From assembly GCA_964034945.1 (NCBI GenBank), contig OZ035960.1, positions 83,452,148 through 83,516,147 of the forward strand: 64,000 nt of DNA, given 5' to 3'. The DNA comes from Chrysopilus asiliformis (lineage: Eukaryota > Arthropoda > Insecta > Diptera > Rhagionidae). Within the stretch, counting starts at the first letter, position 1; every line of letters begins with the position of its first letter. Under the pieces are notes generated by a model, which was not told the origin of the DNA, made no database searches, and saw nothing but the letters and a program-made list of their open reading frames with translations. Positions 22,801-33,100 of the stretch are shown here, one piece after another. The position numbers were made by a program, and so were the translations under genes.

Positions 22801-24919
22801 AAACGCGATAGGAAAAATGACATTTCTAACACTTAAGCTTGTGAATTCAGATTTGAGCGTCAATATTTTACGGCTCAAATTGAACCGGCATTTGAACTCA
22901 GTTCAACACTTAAACCAGTACTGTGAAACAGTGAATACAGTTGAGCGAAAGCTTATCCTCAATCCGAAGCTTAAGCTCACACTGTGGAACCGGGCATAAG
23001 AGCTTTTTTACAAAAGAAACCCATATGCGGAAGTCAATTGTCAAAATTTTTCGAAGCTCGATTGGAGGTTAATTTCAGTGGCTTCTGCGTAGCTAAAAGG
23101 GAAAGTACTGCATTCATGACTGGCCGATTCAGTAGATAGAAAATTTCCGATCAGTACGAAATCCGTTTCAGGTAAAATTATGAGGGTCTCCGCGCATCTA
23201 TCTGTCGCTCCGTCGATCTGTCCTTTGTATAGCGACTTCAATTTTTTTGTGGTTTACCCGAATCGAAATGAGTTTTACCCGAATCGAAATTTTTTTCAAC
23301 TTTTGGAAAAGTATCATCTACTATACTATACATCGCGTACATTTTTTGCTTCAATGATTTTACGTATCTCTGATTGTTCTTGACTAATTTCAAAAAAATT
23401 CAAAAAATGTTAGGGTCAGGTAGGATAAAGTGGTCCACGTTTTTATTATTGGTCAAAAATTGGAATTTTTGCATGATAACATAGTCAAATCGCAAGCGCA
23501 GGATCTAAGCTAACTTTCTGCATTGCTAACTTTTTGACAATAAATTTAATTTTTAGGCATTTATCGAAAACTTTGATTTTTCGATTTTTTCAAAATAGTA
23601 GGGAGAAGTGGTCCACCCACAAAATTTTTCCAGAAATCGCATAAACATAAAATTAAATGACAAATAAAAATATAATCATGAAGTTTGATCGAAAATATGG
23701 TTTATTCGAAAGTAACAAATGACCGTTTGGTCTGTTTTGGTGTTGGTTTCCTCGGTGTAGTTGTTAAGCGTCGTTTTCCGACGGCTTTTTCTGCTTCTCT
23801 AATTCAGCTCGATTTCCGGGACAAGTTATAATCGAGCTTCGCATCGATTTCCGGCCACGATTTGAAACATTCAAAATAACTCATAAAAAAAACTTTAAAA
23901 CACGAAATATGACATTGACAGGGTGGACCACTTCACCCTACCAAACGTGGACCACTTTCCCTACCAACGCTATTTTGCGCGGAATGACGCTGCTTCAACA
24001 ATTGTGGAAAAAAATGAAGAAATTCGGTGGACAAAGTTCATAATGTAAACAACATTTTAGATTAATTACCTTTTTGAAATTGATGAAGAATTCGTCAAAA
24101 TGTTGTTGAATGTGAATACTTGCGAAAACTTTTCACAATGCTTTTTTGCCATTGGTCTGTGAGAGTGAGTAAATATACGTCTGCACACTTCAATGACTAA
24201 TAAAAAACAAGCTGTCATCAAGAGCAACCGATGAGAGTTGCATATTCTGTGGTGGACCACTTCTCCCTACGGACCACTTCACCCTACCTGACCCTACTTT
24301 TTACTTATTTTTTCCGAAACTTTAAGTATTGCAGGGGAAAGTTTTCTTATGACCACAACTGATATTTATTTATACCTGGATAAGGGAGAAACCTCTATAA
24401 ACTGGACCTGGTCAACATGGACTTGTAAAAAATAAACTGACCTTTATTAACCTTTTGCCCAGTGACGTGGCGTGCTGTTTTTAGTTGGGAGTTCAATATT
24501 AAGTTGGTGTTAAATGATTTACATCATTGTAGCTTATAGTGGAGTTTAGTACCACTAAAAATGTGACATATTTCATGAACAGCCCCTTATCATCTTCATG
24601 AACACACACGTTTTTTTAATAACTTGACATAAAATATAAATAAATCGGATAAAATTATAACTTCTCTTTGTAATATTAATATGATATGAGAAAAATAATT
24701 TAATTTTTTTTTCATGATGATTTGTTATGATTTTATTGCAGATACTTAAAGAAAAACGTTTGGACTGAATTCTTTTCAAAAATGTTAAACATTAAAGATG
24801 TTGATAACATGCCAAATTTATTAGATATGAAAGGTCTTATGGATGATGAAGTGTGCAAAATGGAATCTGAACTACAAAATCAGATCCGTACATTATCGAA
24901 CCTTCTGCATAGACGCTAG
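13896..24919 (+). CDS. BubR1: BubR1/Bub1-family spindle checkpoint kinase
   Basis: A mitotic checkpoint protein that binds Bub3 at kinetochores and restrains APC/C. Exons: 13896-13954 (tentative), 14056-14150, 14209-14410, 14473-14628, 14685-15867, 17022-17986, 20420-20545, 20618-20739, 20802-20898, 20957-21126 and 24742-24919; all phases agree. From the ATG at 14056 the protein is 1097 residues. A TPR region reads DPLELWYNYICW ... GIGTQCSCFYIGWAHYYD; the GIG context favours BubR1 over Bub1. A GLEBS Bub3-binding motif (VEYSPEEIRSRKW) lies near 15365-15400, and a Gln-rich linker precedes it. The kinase region has GRGSYGSV, the VALK lysine, HADIKPDNFLL (HAD instead of HRD) and DFG, so catalytic residues are kept, unlike the vertebrate BubR1 pseudokinase. 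The N-terminal KEN-box exon was not found, so the true start may lie upstream. The donor at 20740 (GTTAGT) is required for frame. The BubR1 call over Bub1 is an inference. Confidence 0.88.
15891..17003 (+). repeat. Repeat family D, long copy in a BubR1 intron
   Basis: It fills most of the 15868-17021 intron. It opens with AT-rich sequence and a TGAC tandem run (about 15926-15958), continues through TCGTCAACACCCAGCTC and TAACGACGGGTATGCAAGG, and closes with ACATACAGACAGACACACAA. A fragment recurs at 838-1050. There is no coding frame; the boundaries are approximate. Confidence 0.6.
18640..19217 (-). pseudogene. Non-LTR retrotransposon fragment (LOA/R1-like), 3' part
   Basis: An open frame of about 190 codons resembles the region between reverse transcriptase and RNase H of RNase H-bearing non-LTR elements. 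It has a linker with LAALGTTGAVRSTPTAGMEALL and LLHLIPLNEY, then an RNase H start VYTDESKTGEGTGAGMFSD and VFQAEVYAINAA. The frame breaks within RNase H. It is 5'-truncated and sits inside the 17987-20419 intron of BubR1 in antisense. Its sequence differs from the intact non-LTR element at 30-35 kb, so it is another family. Confidence 0.75.
19225..19760. repeat. Composite inverted-repeat element in BubR1 intron
   Basis: AATGAACGCAACGCGAACGC at the left end recurs in inverse at about 19733-19754. A second inverted pair (GCCCGTTTGC / GCAAACGG) bounds about 19604-19726, suggesting one MITE inside another. Target duplications are unclear. Confidence 0.45.
21695..22168. mobile_element. TA-inserting MITE in BubR1 intron
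   Basis: Inverted ends CAGAGGTT.AAA with about 80 bp of further similarity (TTATGGCGAACGAATTCG at the left, ATTCGTTCGCCATAA at the right), flanked by TA (21693-21694, 22169-22170). GAATTCGTATTTATTG is directly repeated inside. No transposase. Confidence 0.75.
22303..22996. mobile_element. PIF/Harbinger element with transposase remnant, TAA duplication
   Basis: A 694-bp element with 36-bp inverted termini beginning TGCCCGGTTCCACAGTG, flanked by TAA (22300-22302, 22997-22999). On the minus strand at about 22502-22620 the frame reads IARFPRLIDVMDCSHVRIQS, which matches the first catalytic-aspartate region of the PIF/Harbinger DDE transposase (family pattern FP.VIG.IDCTHV.I). This ties the TIR/TSD class to a transposase. 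The rest of the gene is deleted. It sits in the 21127-24741 BubR1 intron. Confidence 0.85.
23413..24294. mobile_element. Large TA-flanked MITE with repeated GTGGTCCAC words
   Basis: 882 bp; inverted ends GGGTCAGGTAGG.TAAAGTGG, flanked by TA (23411-23412, 24295-24296). AGTGGTCCAC and its inverse GTGGACCACTT recur in both terminal regions, at least five times in all, like clustered transposase-binding sites. No convincing transposase frame was seen. It lies in the same BubR1 intron. Confidence 0.75.
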
Positions 24920-25576
24920 TTATTCATACTTCGTAATTTTTTTTTAGTTTTTAAGAAAGTTAAATGACTATAAACAGCCGACAATTATTTTTTTTATTTA
25001 TTTGAAGTGTTACTGTTTTTCATAAAAAAAAATAATATTAAATACTAAGGAAAATATGCAGTAAAGAATATTTATTGTAATTTTGTCACGTGTAAAACAC
25101 AATTTTCATCAAAGTTTAAAGTAGTCAAAATTCTTATTCATATTAAAATTACTTTATTATTTTCAAATAATCTCACCGATTGCGTAAGTATTAGGTTAAT
25201 TAAGAGAAATTGAAATCAAATAGTTAATTTCGCCTAAAGGTAATTAGTTTCATTTATATTTTAGCACAAAATCATATTTATCTATATAATATAACTTGGA
25301 TCTTATAACGTTATATTGAGTTTGAAAGTAAAGTTTATTTTTTTTAAAGCATTGGATGTAGATTTTTTATATTTTTAAATATATTGCAAATTATTTTTCC
25401 TATAATTGACACATCAAATGTTTATGTTTTAAGGTTTTTATTTAAAAAAATTATAAAAACAAAAAAAAAATATCGAGCAATTAATTTGTAAAAAGAAAGC
25501 ATGGTAAATATAAAATAGAATTATACATGTTGTAACATAAGATTGTGCAGAGAAATGTAATATAGTACCAAAATTG

Positions 25577-25582
25577 AATAAA
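25577..25582 (+). terminator. Possible BubR1 polyadenylation signal
   Basis: AATAAA lies 658 bp after the stop in AT-rich sequence that holds no other feature. Earlier AATATT-type variants could serve instead. Confidence 0.35.
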
Positions 25583-25710
25583 TCTCTATTTACATATTAA
25601 CTACAAAATTTTTGTCAAATCATTAATAGTTTTTAAAATTTTATTTCAACTAAATTGCTGATGATGTTTTTTGGAGAAACGAGTATAACACTGCACAATA
25701 GCTATTTTGC

Positions 25711-26450
25711 TGCCAAAGATGTTACAATATTGTTATGGTAATTTGACGTCACTGATTCCAATCTGTAAGTGGTTTGGCTAAATTGGCTCTAGTTTTTGAG
25801 AAAAACTATTTTTTCGAAAAAATTCCATATAAACTGAAATTTTTTTTTTGTTGCCGTGAATCGTTTAATCATGTTATGGTAATTTGACACCGCCGAATCT
25901 GGAAGTAGTTTGACTGAATTCGTTTCAGTTTTTGAAATTAGAAATTGCTCCTAAGAAAGCCTTTATAATTAGAAAAAAATCAAATTTTTAAAACTAAAGT
26001 GAATCCAGCCAAACTACCAGATTCGGATTTAGCGATGTGAGTTTACCCTAACAACGAAATATCCATTGAAATTTCCACGGCAACAAAAAAAATTTTTTTT
26101 TTCAATTTATATGAAAAAATAATCTTTTTTGGGCTTTTCAACAAAAAACCAGAGCCAATCTGGTCAAACCAATTGCATATTAACATGTTCGGGACATTTG
26201 CTTTTTCAACTTTTTTTACATTTGGACATCGTGTACCACGGGTGGTACACGAGCGATTTGTTTTCTGGCGGTTGTGCGCCATCGGTGGTACACGGTGCCT
26301 GTCTTTATATTATTGCCACAAAAAAGCTACCGCACTATTTACTGGCGCGGTTTTAAAAAACTGTACATGTACCACCAGTGGTACACGATGTCACAAACGT
26401 GGTAAGAATCAGCGACGTCAAATTATCCTAAGATTGTAAAATCTTTGGCA
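25711..26450. mobile_element. Complex MITE-like element with GTACCAC palindromes
   Basis: Diverged inverted ends of about 50 bp (TGCCAAAGAT ... AATTTGACGTC.CTGATTC) bound 740 bp. The left half contains two direct copies of a GTTATGGTAATTTGAC unit and an inverted copy near 25990-26060. Between 26231 and 26387 there are two perfect palindromes (GTGTACCACGGGTGGTACAC; TGTACCACCAGTGGTACA) and a half-site. No target duplication was found. Confidence 0.55.
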
Positions 26451-26869
26451 ACACAAAAAAAGTTGTTTTAGTGTTATTCAAGAATTTTTTTACCCTAAAA
26501 TTGAAGGACGGATTTCGAAATTTTATATTATACTATAGCATTAGATAGGATTTTTGGCGGAAGCTCGAAAGAAAACATTATTTCGCTATAGTGTTGGAAG
26601 CATCTGTAGCTGACCAAACAAATCGAAACTTATGGCAGTGTACACGAATTACGGCGAATGCAAGAGTGTGCAAGTGCCTTCACCTTCATTGGCCTGGGCA
26701 CCAATCTTGTATTGCGACGCGTCTGCGTCTTTCATTCGACGCGAAGAAATCGACGCGACTCAATATTGCAATCCTATTTGTTGTTTTTGTAAGTGGGCTT
26801 ATCGGTCCTTTGATATGTTGTGGAAATAAAACCAGAGATCTCTTTTTGGTTTTTAATGTTTAATCATCC

Positions 26870-26901
26870 GACGTTTCGATCATGTATATGATCATCTTCA
26901 G
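26870..26901 (-). ncRNA. Hammerhead-ribozyme-like core, left repeat
   Basis: On the minus strand the core reads CTGAAGA, a stem (TGATCAT ... ATGATC), then GAAAC and GTC, matching the hammerhead consensus CUGANGA ... GAAA with a cleavable triplet. Hammerhead motifs are known in the terminal repeats of Penelope-like elements, usually with very short stem III. Activity is untested. Confidence 0.55.
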
Positions 26902-27165
26902 GGTGCTTATAATGAAGGGTTACAAATTATTTTATTTACTTAATTTTAGTTAATTCTACTTACATTACGTTTTTGGATGAATTTAATAGATCACATATGT
27001 ATAATAAAATAAATAAAAGAAAAAACATTGATTGACGTCATGCATTATTATAAAAACAAGAAAATACGGATTGAATAAGTTAAACAAGACGTCACTGGAA
27101 TGGTTATAAAAGTAAAAGAGAATAATAACTGCTACTGCAAACCCCGATGCGGTTATTTTGGTTTA

Positions 27166-29286
27166 TTAATATTTAGTTCTTTTTGCGTTTGTATTCTCGT
27201 TTGTGTATGTCCGTTTTCTTTTGCGTGTGTTTGTCTCGTTATGTAGTATTGCGCAATACACTGCTGAAATGTCCTGTGTATCACGTTTTATGTTGTATGT
27301 GTCCTCTGTGTATATGTGTAATGCTTCTGTTGTGAGTCGTTTGTTATAGTTTGTTTGAGTTGCCAGTATTTTCGTGTTTTCAAAGTCTGGTTTGTGTCTG
27401 TGTGTATTGCAATGTTCTACTAGTGCGGTGTGTGGGGTGTTCAAGATATCACCAATCCTTTTCAAATCATTTTTGTGGTTATTAATTCGTTTTTCTAGGT
27501 ATTGTTTTGTTTGGCCTACGTAACTCAGGTTGCACTCTGCCCCTATGTTTGGATCGCCCAAGCACGGGATTTTATAAATTACATTTGACCGTTTTTGTTT
27601 AGGTGTAGGATCTTTTAAATTTGAATATAGACTTCGAACAGTGACTTTGTTACGATATGCTAAAATTGTGTTTTTTGTGTGTTGTTTTAATGTTTTTGCG
27701 ATTTTTTCAGAGGTTCCCCTGATGTACATTATGCTTCTGTACATTGGGCTGTCAATGGATGTCTCGATCTGAGTAGGTATGGGATCATTCTGTGTTTGAT
27801 CATTATTATTTCTAGTTTTAAGTAATGAGTGTATTATGTTTTGGGGATAGTTGTTTTTGGTTAGTATGGTTTTGGCTAATTTTATGTTTTTCTTGTGAAA
27901 TCTGTCAGAGCTGATGATAGTGTTTATTAATTGTCTAGCGGTGTTTAGTTTCTGAGTATGGGGGTGGTGGGAAAGATAATTGAGGATACGGTTTGAGGTG
28001 GAAGGTTTTTGGTACCAATCAGTGTCTATTTTGTTGTTATGATTTCGTATTACAAGTACGTTTAGGTATGCTAATCTGTTGTGTTGTTCTATTTCATGTG
28101 TGAACTGAATTTTAGGGTGGAAATTATTCAATTTTATTAAAGTATTTTGTATTTGATCTTTAGGTATAATGGCAAACATATCATCAACATACTTCACGAA
28201 TAATTTAGGTGTATAGTTTAGACTTGGGATTACGTCTTGTAGTAATTTTTGTGTGATGATGTCGGCGATTATGGATGATAATGGGTTACCCATTGGCATA
28301 CCATAGGTTTGCTGATAGAACGTTTTATCTGCGATGAAGTAATTCGCGTCTATTAAACAAAACTTCAATAGTTCAAAGAAAGAATCTTTGGGTATGTTGG
28401 TGTTTTGAGATATTATATCCCATTTTAGATTAATAATATCTATAGCGAGTTTAACTGGTATACTTGTGAATAGTGATATTATGTCAAAACTTATCATGGT
28501 TTCTGTGTTGTTTATTTCTAATTTGGATAATTTTTCTTTAAATGCTATAGAGTTTTTAATATTGTGTTCGTCGTTGTTGGTAATTGACTGTAAGGAATGA
28601 GCTATCATTTTCGACATGTAAGATCCGGGGGTATTCATCGTTGACACTATTGGTCTTAGGGGTATGTTTGTTTTGTGGGTTTTGGGAAGGGCGTATAATT
28701 TAGGTGCTATAGTGTTATAATTGGTCATTTGATATTTCTCATGTATGTTTATGTACTTGTTTCTATATAGGGATCTGCTGTAGGTGTTATTTAATAATTG
28801 TAATCGTGGTGTGGGATCTTTGTCTAATTTTTGATATGTGTTCATGTCTTGTAATAAGGTATTCAGTTTTTGGCGATAATCTTTTTTATACATAAAAACT
28901 ACGGATTTACTTTTGTCACTAGAAGTAATAATGATGTCTTTGTTATCACGAATGAACGCTTTTGTATTATTTACGATTCGTTTTATTGTTGTATCTATTG
29001 TTAATTGTTTCAGGTTTGGTTTGAGGTTTTTGTTGTTGGACACAATGTTAGCAAATTTTGTTCTTACTATGTCTTTCGATTTGTTGTCACTAATAGTTTT
29101 TATGACTTCTTCGACGTCTGCGATGATATCGATGATTGGGAAATCCTTATCATTTGGGGGTAGTGCAAATTTTGGTCCGAGAGATAGTAGCCAAATGATT
29201 TCGTTAGGAATGGTGACGTCAGTTAGATTTGTAAACATTTTGTTGTCTGGTATTATGTTCAAATCTTCAAGTAATTGGTTGTGCAA
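27166..29286 (-). CDS. Penelope-like RT + GIY-YIG endonuclease
   Basis: The single protein of the element, catalysing target-primed reverse transcription. Reverse transcriptase motifs in order: SFDIISLFTSIP (first catalytic Asp), GMPMGNPLSS, and KYVDDMFAI (YVDD, around residue 370). A C-terminal GIY-YIG nuclease follows (about residues 590-690): VIYKIPC, then LSYVGQTKQYLEKRINNHK, a downstream Glu (TTEALH), and paired Cys/His near CNLSYVG and HCNTHRHK. The frame given starts at a non-ATG codon. It stays open upstream to about 29550 with no ATG, and the first in-frame methionine is residue 17, so the true start, possibly through an upstream intron or a non-AUG codon, is undecided. No stops or frameshifts interrupt the conserved domains, so it looks functional. 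Confidence 0.9.
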   Translation of the reverse strand: MHNQLLEDLNIIPDNKMFTNLTDVTIPNEIIWLLSLGPKFALPPNDKDFPIIDIIADVEEVIKTISDNKSKDIVRTKFANIVSNNKNLKPNLKQLTIDTTIKRIVNNTKAFIRDNKDIIITSSDKSKSVVFMYKKDYRQKLNTLLQDMNTYQKLDKDPTPRLQLLNNTYSRSLYRNKYINIHEKYQMTNYNTIAPKLYALPKTHKTNIPLRPIVSTMNTPGSYMSKMIAHSLQSITNNDEHNIKNSIAFKEKLSKLEINNTETMISFDIISLFTSIPVKLAIDIINLKWDIISQNTNIPKDSFFELLKFCLIDANYFIADKTFYQQTYGMPMGNPLSSIIADIITQKLLQDVIPSLNYTPKLFVKYVDDMFAIIPKDQIQNTLIKLNNFHPKIQFTHEIEQHNRLAYLNVLVIRNHNNKIDTDWYQKPSTSNRILNYLSHHPHTQKLNTARQLINTIISSDRFHKKNIKLAKTILTKNNYPQNIIHSLLKTRNNNDQTQNDPIPTQIETSIDSPMYRSIMYIRGTSEKIAKTLKQHTKNTILAYRNKVTVRSLYSNLKDPTPKQKRSNVIYKIPCLGDPNIGAECNLSYVGQTKQYLEKRINNHKNDLKRIGDILNTPHTALVEHCNTHRHKPDFENTKILATQTNYNKRLTTEALHIYTEDTYNIKRDTQDISAVYCAILHNETNTRKRKRTYTNENTNAKRTKY

Positions 29287-29702
29287 CTTATCGAACTTAT
29301 TGCGATGTAACGTCGTTAGTGTATTGAATATTTTGTCAAATGTGTATTTTTGAGTAGTTAGGAATTCGTGTGCGGTATCGTCGGGAAAGTTCTGTAAGAT
29401 TTGTTCTTGTAGTTCGTATAGTCTTTCGTCATTTTTAAACGTGAGAGCACATTTTTCTCGTATGACTATGTTTAATAATTTTTTATGGAAGTGATTGAAG
29501 GTGTTTGCAATACTGTTATTGATTATAATGTTTTTATAATAATGTTTTTATAATAATAATGCATGACGTCAATCAATGTTTTTTCTTTTATTTATTTTAT
29601 TATACATATGTGATCTATTAAATTCATCCAAAAACGTAATGTAAGTAGAATTAACTAAAATTAAGTAAATAAAATAATTTGTAACCCTTCATTATAAGCA
29701 CC

Positions 29703-29734
29703 CTGAAGATGATCATATACATGATCGAAACGTC
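29703..29734 (+). ncRNA. Hammerhead-ribozyme-like core, right repeat
   Basis: An identical core in the opposite orientation (CTGAAGA, GATCAT/ATGATC stem, GAAACGTC) inside the right inverted repeat. Only the left copy is in the sense direction of the element transcript. Confidence 0.5.
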
Positions 29735-30131
29735 GGATGATTAAACATTAAAAACCAAAAAGAGATCTCTGGTTTTATTTCCACAACATATCAAAGGACC
29801 GATAAGCCCACTTACAAAAACAACAAACATGAACACAACGGTCAACCCACACAAATTGCAATCCTATATCTCTTTTTTTTTTTTTTTTTTGTATTTTGAG
29901 TTAGGTTGGCCCAGTTAAACTATATGGCCATGTGTGTAATCCAAACAGCTGACGTTACTCTTCCACATCACCACATTTGAGATTATGTAGCGTGTAGTAT
30001 CTTATGTACTTCAAGGTAAAAACAAACGAAAATCAAAAAGAAAAAAGAACCCCAAACAGAGCTTCAGTCCGAAGATTGTCTGGCAGTTCTGCACATGCGA
30101 CAAATCTAAAAAACAAAAACCAGATGGCACT

Positions 30132-33100
30132 TTACAGTTCCATCTTCGTAATTCTAATAAAGTTAGTCAGCTCAGCAAAGACTTCCACGCGCCTGGAGAG
30201 CAGAAGATCACAAATACAAGAGAACAAACCGAAAAACCGAAACCCCGGCCTGAAAGAGTCAAATTTCCTACATGCAAAAACAGCATGGTTGCTGTCATCG
30301 ACCTCATCACACACGGGGCACATGTCAGACTGCTCCACCCCAATTAGATGCAAGTACTTCCTGTCATACGCATGTCCAGTAAAAAGTCTATTCATTAGCT
30401 TTATCTGCCAGGACTCAAGGGATATCCCAGAGAACCATGGCTTCACCGTGATCTCAGGAAAGAATCTACCAAAAAACCTTCCCTTAGACCCTATTGTTGC
30501 AATATATTCCGCATTCCATTCATCCCTCAAGACACCTCGGATCTTGCAAAAAGCCTCCTTCACGGACAAACCCACTTCCACCGTTCTGCCCGACACCGCC
30601 GCCTCTTTGGCCGCCAAATCAGCCTTTTCATTAATGGCAAAACCCACGTGACTCGGCACCCATATAAAGTGGCACAGTTCGATGTTTGAATTTTCAATGA
30701 GCGTTATTATTTGGGTCACCAGGTAATTATCCGATCTATTTCCTCTAAGTAGTATGCAGCTTGACCTGCTGTCCGTGAAGATCGCAACCCTAACACAACC
30801 CGCCCCCTTCGCCCACAGAATCGCCGCCTCTATCGCCAACAACTCGGCAGTAAGTGATGATACCTTTTCATCAACCCTGTAAGCAAAGGACTCCTTTTTT
30901 GAGTCATTATAGACAGCGACTCCAGACTCGCTTTCCTTCACCGAGCCATCCGTGGCAATGATTTCGAACTCCCTCCGCCTGTAATCGTCAAGTCTCTCGA
31001 GACAGATCTTGTTCGCCGCCTCTCGTCCAACTTCAGATTTTTTTGATGCCAGCTGAGCCAGCACGTCCAGGACAAAAACGGACTTCGTGCTTCCCACCCT
31101 GTCACGCGGTTCCGCAACCCTACCTAGAATCACTTCGAACTTTCGGTAACAGCACCCGTAGCTCGAGTTTACCGATGCTGCGCTGACCACCCCTGTGTAT
31201 GCGAGCGGGTCATGAATCTTGAGTCTGATCAGTTCCTTTGCCGTGAGCAGGAAAGCCCTCTGTCTGGGGGGCAGTTCGCACGACAGCGCATACAGCACGT
31301 GATTTGGCGTTGACGGAGTGCAACCCAGGCACCTTCTCAAGTGGGAGTTCTGGAAAGTTAAAATCTTCTTGTCGATATATTTGGGAGAATTGCAGGTTGT
31401 TGTTCTTGCAGTTTCAATTTTTGACCGCACAAGGGATCTAAACAAGTTCAGGGACGGTCCGGGCGCCAAACCCCTCCTAACCCCCGTCATCATACCAAGG
31501 GCACAGGAATTACTCCTTGCCTCATCCACAATTCGCCGATAATGCTCCACCAGAGTCAGAGACGGACAAATGTCCCTCCCCAGAAACTTCAAGGACCTCA
31601 CCTGTTTAACAAACGTATCATTGATCTTAACCTTGACCACTTTTTTGCTACCTTTAGCTAAGTGCATACATTGGGTTTTTTCAGGGTTAAAGGACAGATT
31701 TAGTTCCCGACACCTTATCGAGAAATCCTGTGCCTTGGACGAGAGATTATTTACCACATCGTCTAGTTTCCTGCCGAACGACACAATGACAAAATCATCC
31801 GCATATTGGAAAATTGCCGTTCGCTCATCCTCCAAATCATGGAGCTCCGCCGTGTATATGTTGAAAATGACCGGGCTGATGCTCGATCCCTGAGGGAGGC
31901 CATCGAAAACCTCCACGCTCGCTGCGCCCAGCTTCAGAGTTCTTTTGGAGAAAAAATTTATAATCCAAGCAGCCAGATCCACGGGAACTTCCATTCGAGA
32001 GAGGGTGCTCCCGAGCCTCGTAAGCAGGACACAGTCATAAGCCTTATTGAGATCCAACGTCATCATAACCACCTTAAAGCCAGCTGATTTTTTTTCCGCC
32101 ACCACATGCATTATGGCATTGATACACATGTTGGCCGATTTGTTCTTTCTGTATGCATATGAGCGTGGAGGCAGCAAGGCATTGTCACCGAGAAAACCCC
32201 CAAGTCTTGCCTTAATCATCAGGTTGATGATCTTCACCAACACCGAGATCAGGGAGATTGGTCGAAAATTTTCCAAGTTGTTGAGGTCCTTCCCTCTCTT
32301 GGGGATTGGAGCAATCCTTATGACCCTCCACTCTTCAGGAATCTCATTTTTCACCCAGCACTCATTCAAGGCGGACAACAGCCTGTCACGGTTTTCATCA
32401 GACAGGGCCCTTATCATATCATATCTTATACCATCGACCCCTGCCGCAGTGGCCCTTGCCTTGCCGGCCAAAACGGAGTCAAACTCCTCTCGCGAGAAGA
32501 TCTCCGCCTCACGTGTAGGTGAGCAGATCGGAACGGGCATATCCGTCAGTCGCGCACTATGGCCCCTAATGTAGTTCAAATACCTCTGATCATTGTCACG
32601 GTTCCAGACCTGCGCTCCCGTCTCGGCATTGGCACCACTCTTGCAGCGACGAACATACGTCCAGAACTCGCGGTTACCCTTGGATTCACTAAGGTGGGCC
32701 ATGTACTCCTCCCGTTCCTTTCTTTTCGCCACATCCTTGCTATGGGTCCACTCCTCCTTGGCTGCCCTGAAACCGCTATAATTCTCCACAGTAGGATTCC
32801 CACAGAACTTCTGTCTCGCGGCCTGCATGCACCGGAAAAGCCTTGACAGAGCTTCACTCCACCATTTTTTGGGGATCCACTTTCCCCTTGGGTCCACCCG
32901 TACCCAGGCATCACCGATTACTCCCTTCAGAGACCCAATCACCTCCCCCACCGTACAACCGAGACTCAACTCAGACAGGCCCACGAAAAGCCTTTTGTTA
33001 GACAGATATCTTTTCTCATGTGGAAAAACCATTCCAACGCACTCGAAGACAATGGGGATGTGGTGGCTCTTGCCTATGTATGTTTTTATTGTTGTCCAGG

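Larger units (their letters stand above)
26778..29854 (-). mobile_element. Full-length Penelope-like element, 13-bp target duplication
   Basis: A 3.08-kb insertion flanked by an exact 13-bp duplication ATTGCAATCCTAT (26765-26777, 29855-29867). Inverted terminal repeats of about 280 bp (26778-27058 and 29550-29827) are nearly identical, with an extra 27 bp unique to the right end. One open frame of 706 codons carries reverse transcriptase and GIY-YIG endonuclease. Near-identical repeats, a clean duplication and an intact frame indicate a recent insertion. Inverted-orientation terminal repeats are known for Penelope-like elements. Confidence 0.92.

Noticed and set aside
24066..24260. Minus-strand frame inside the 23413-24294 MITE
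   Set aside because: No transposase motif could be recognised; short enough to be chance.
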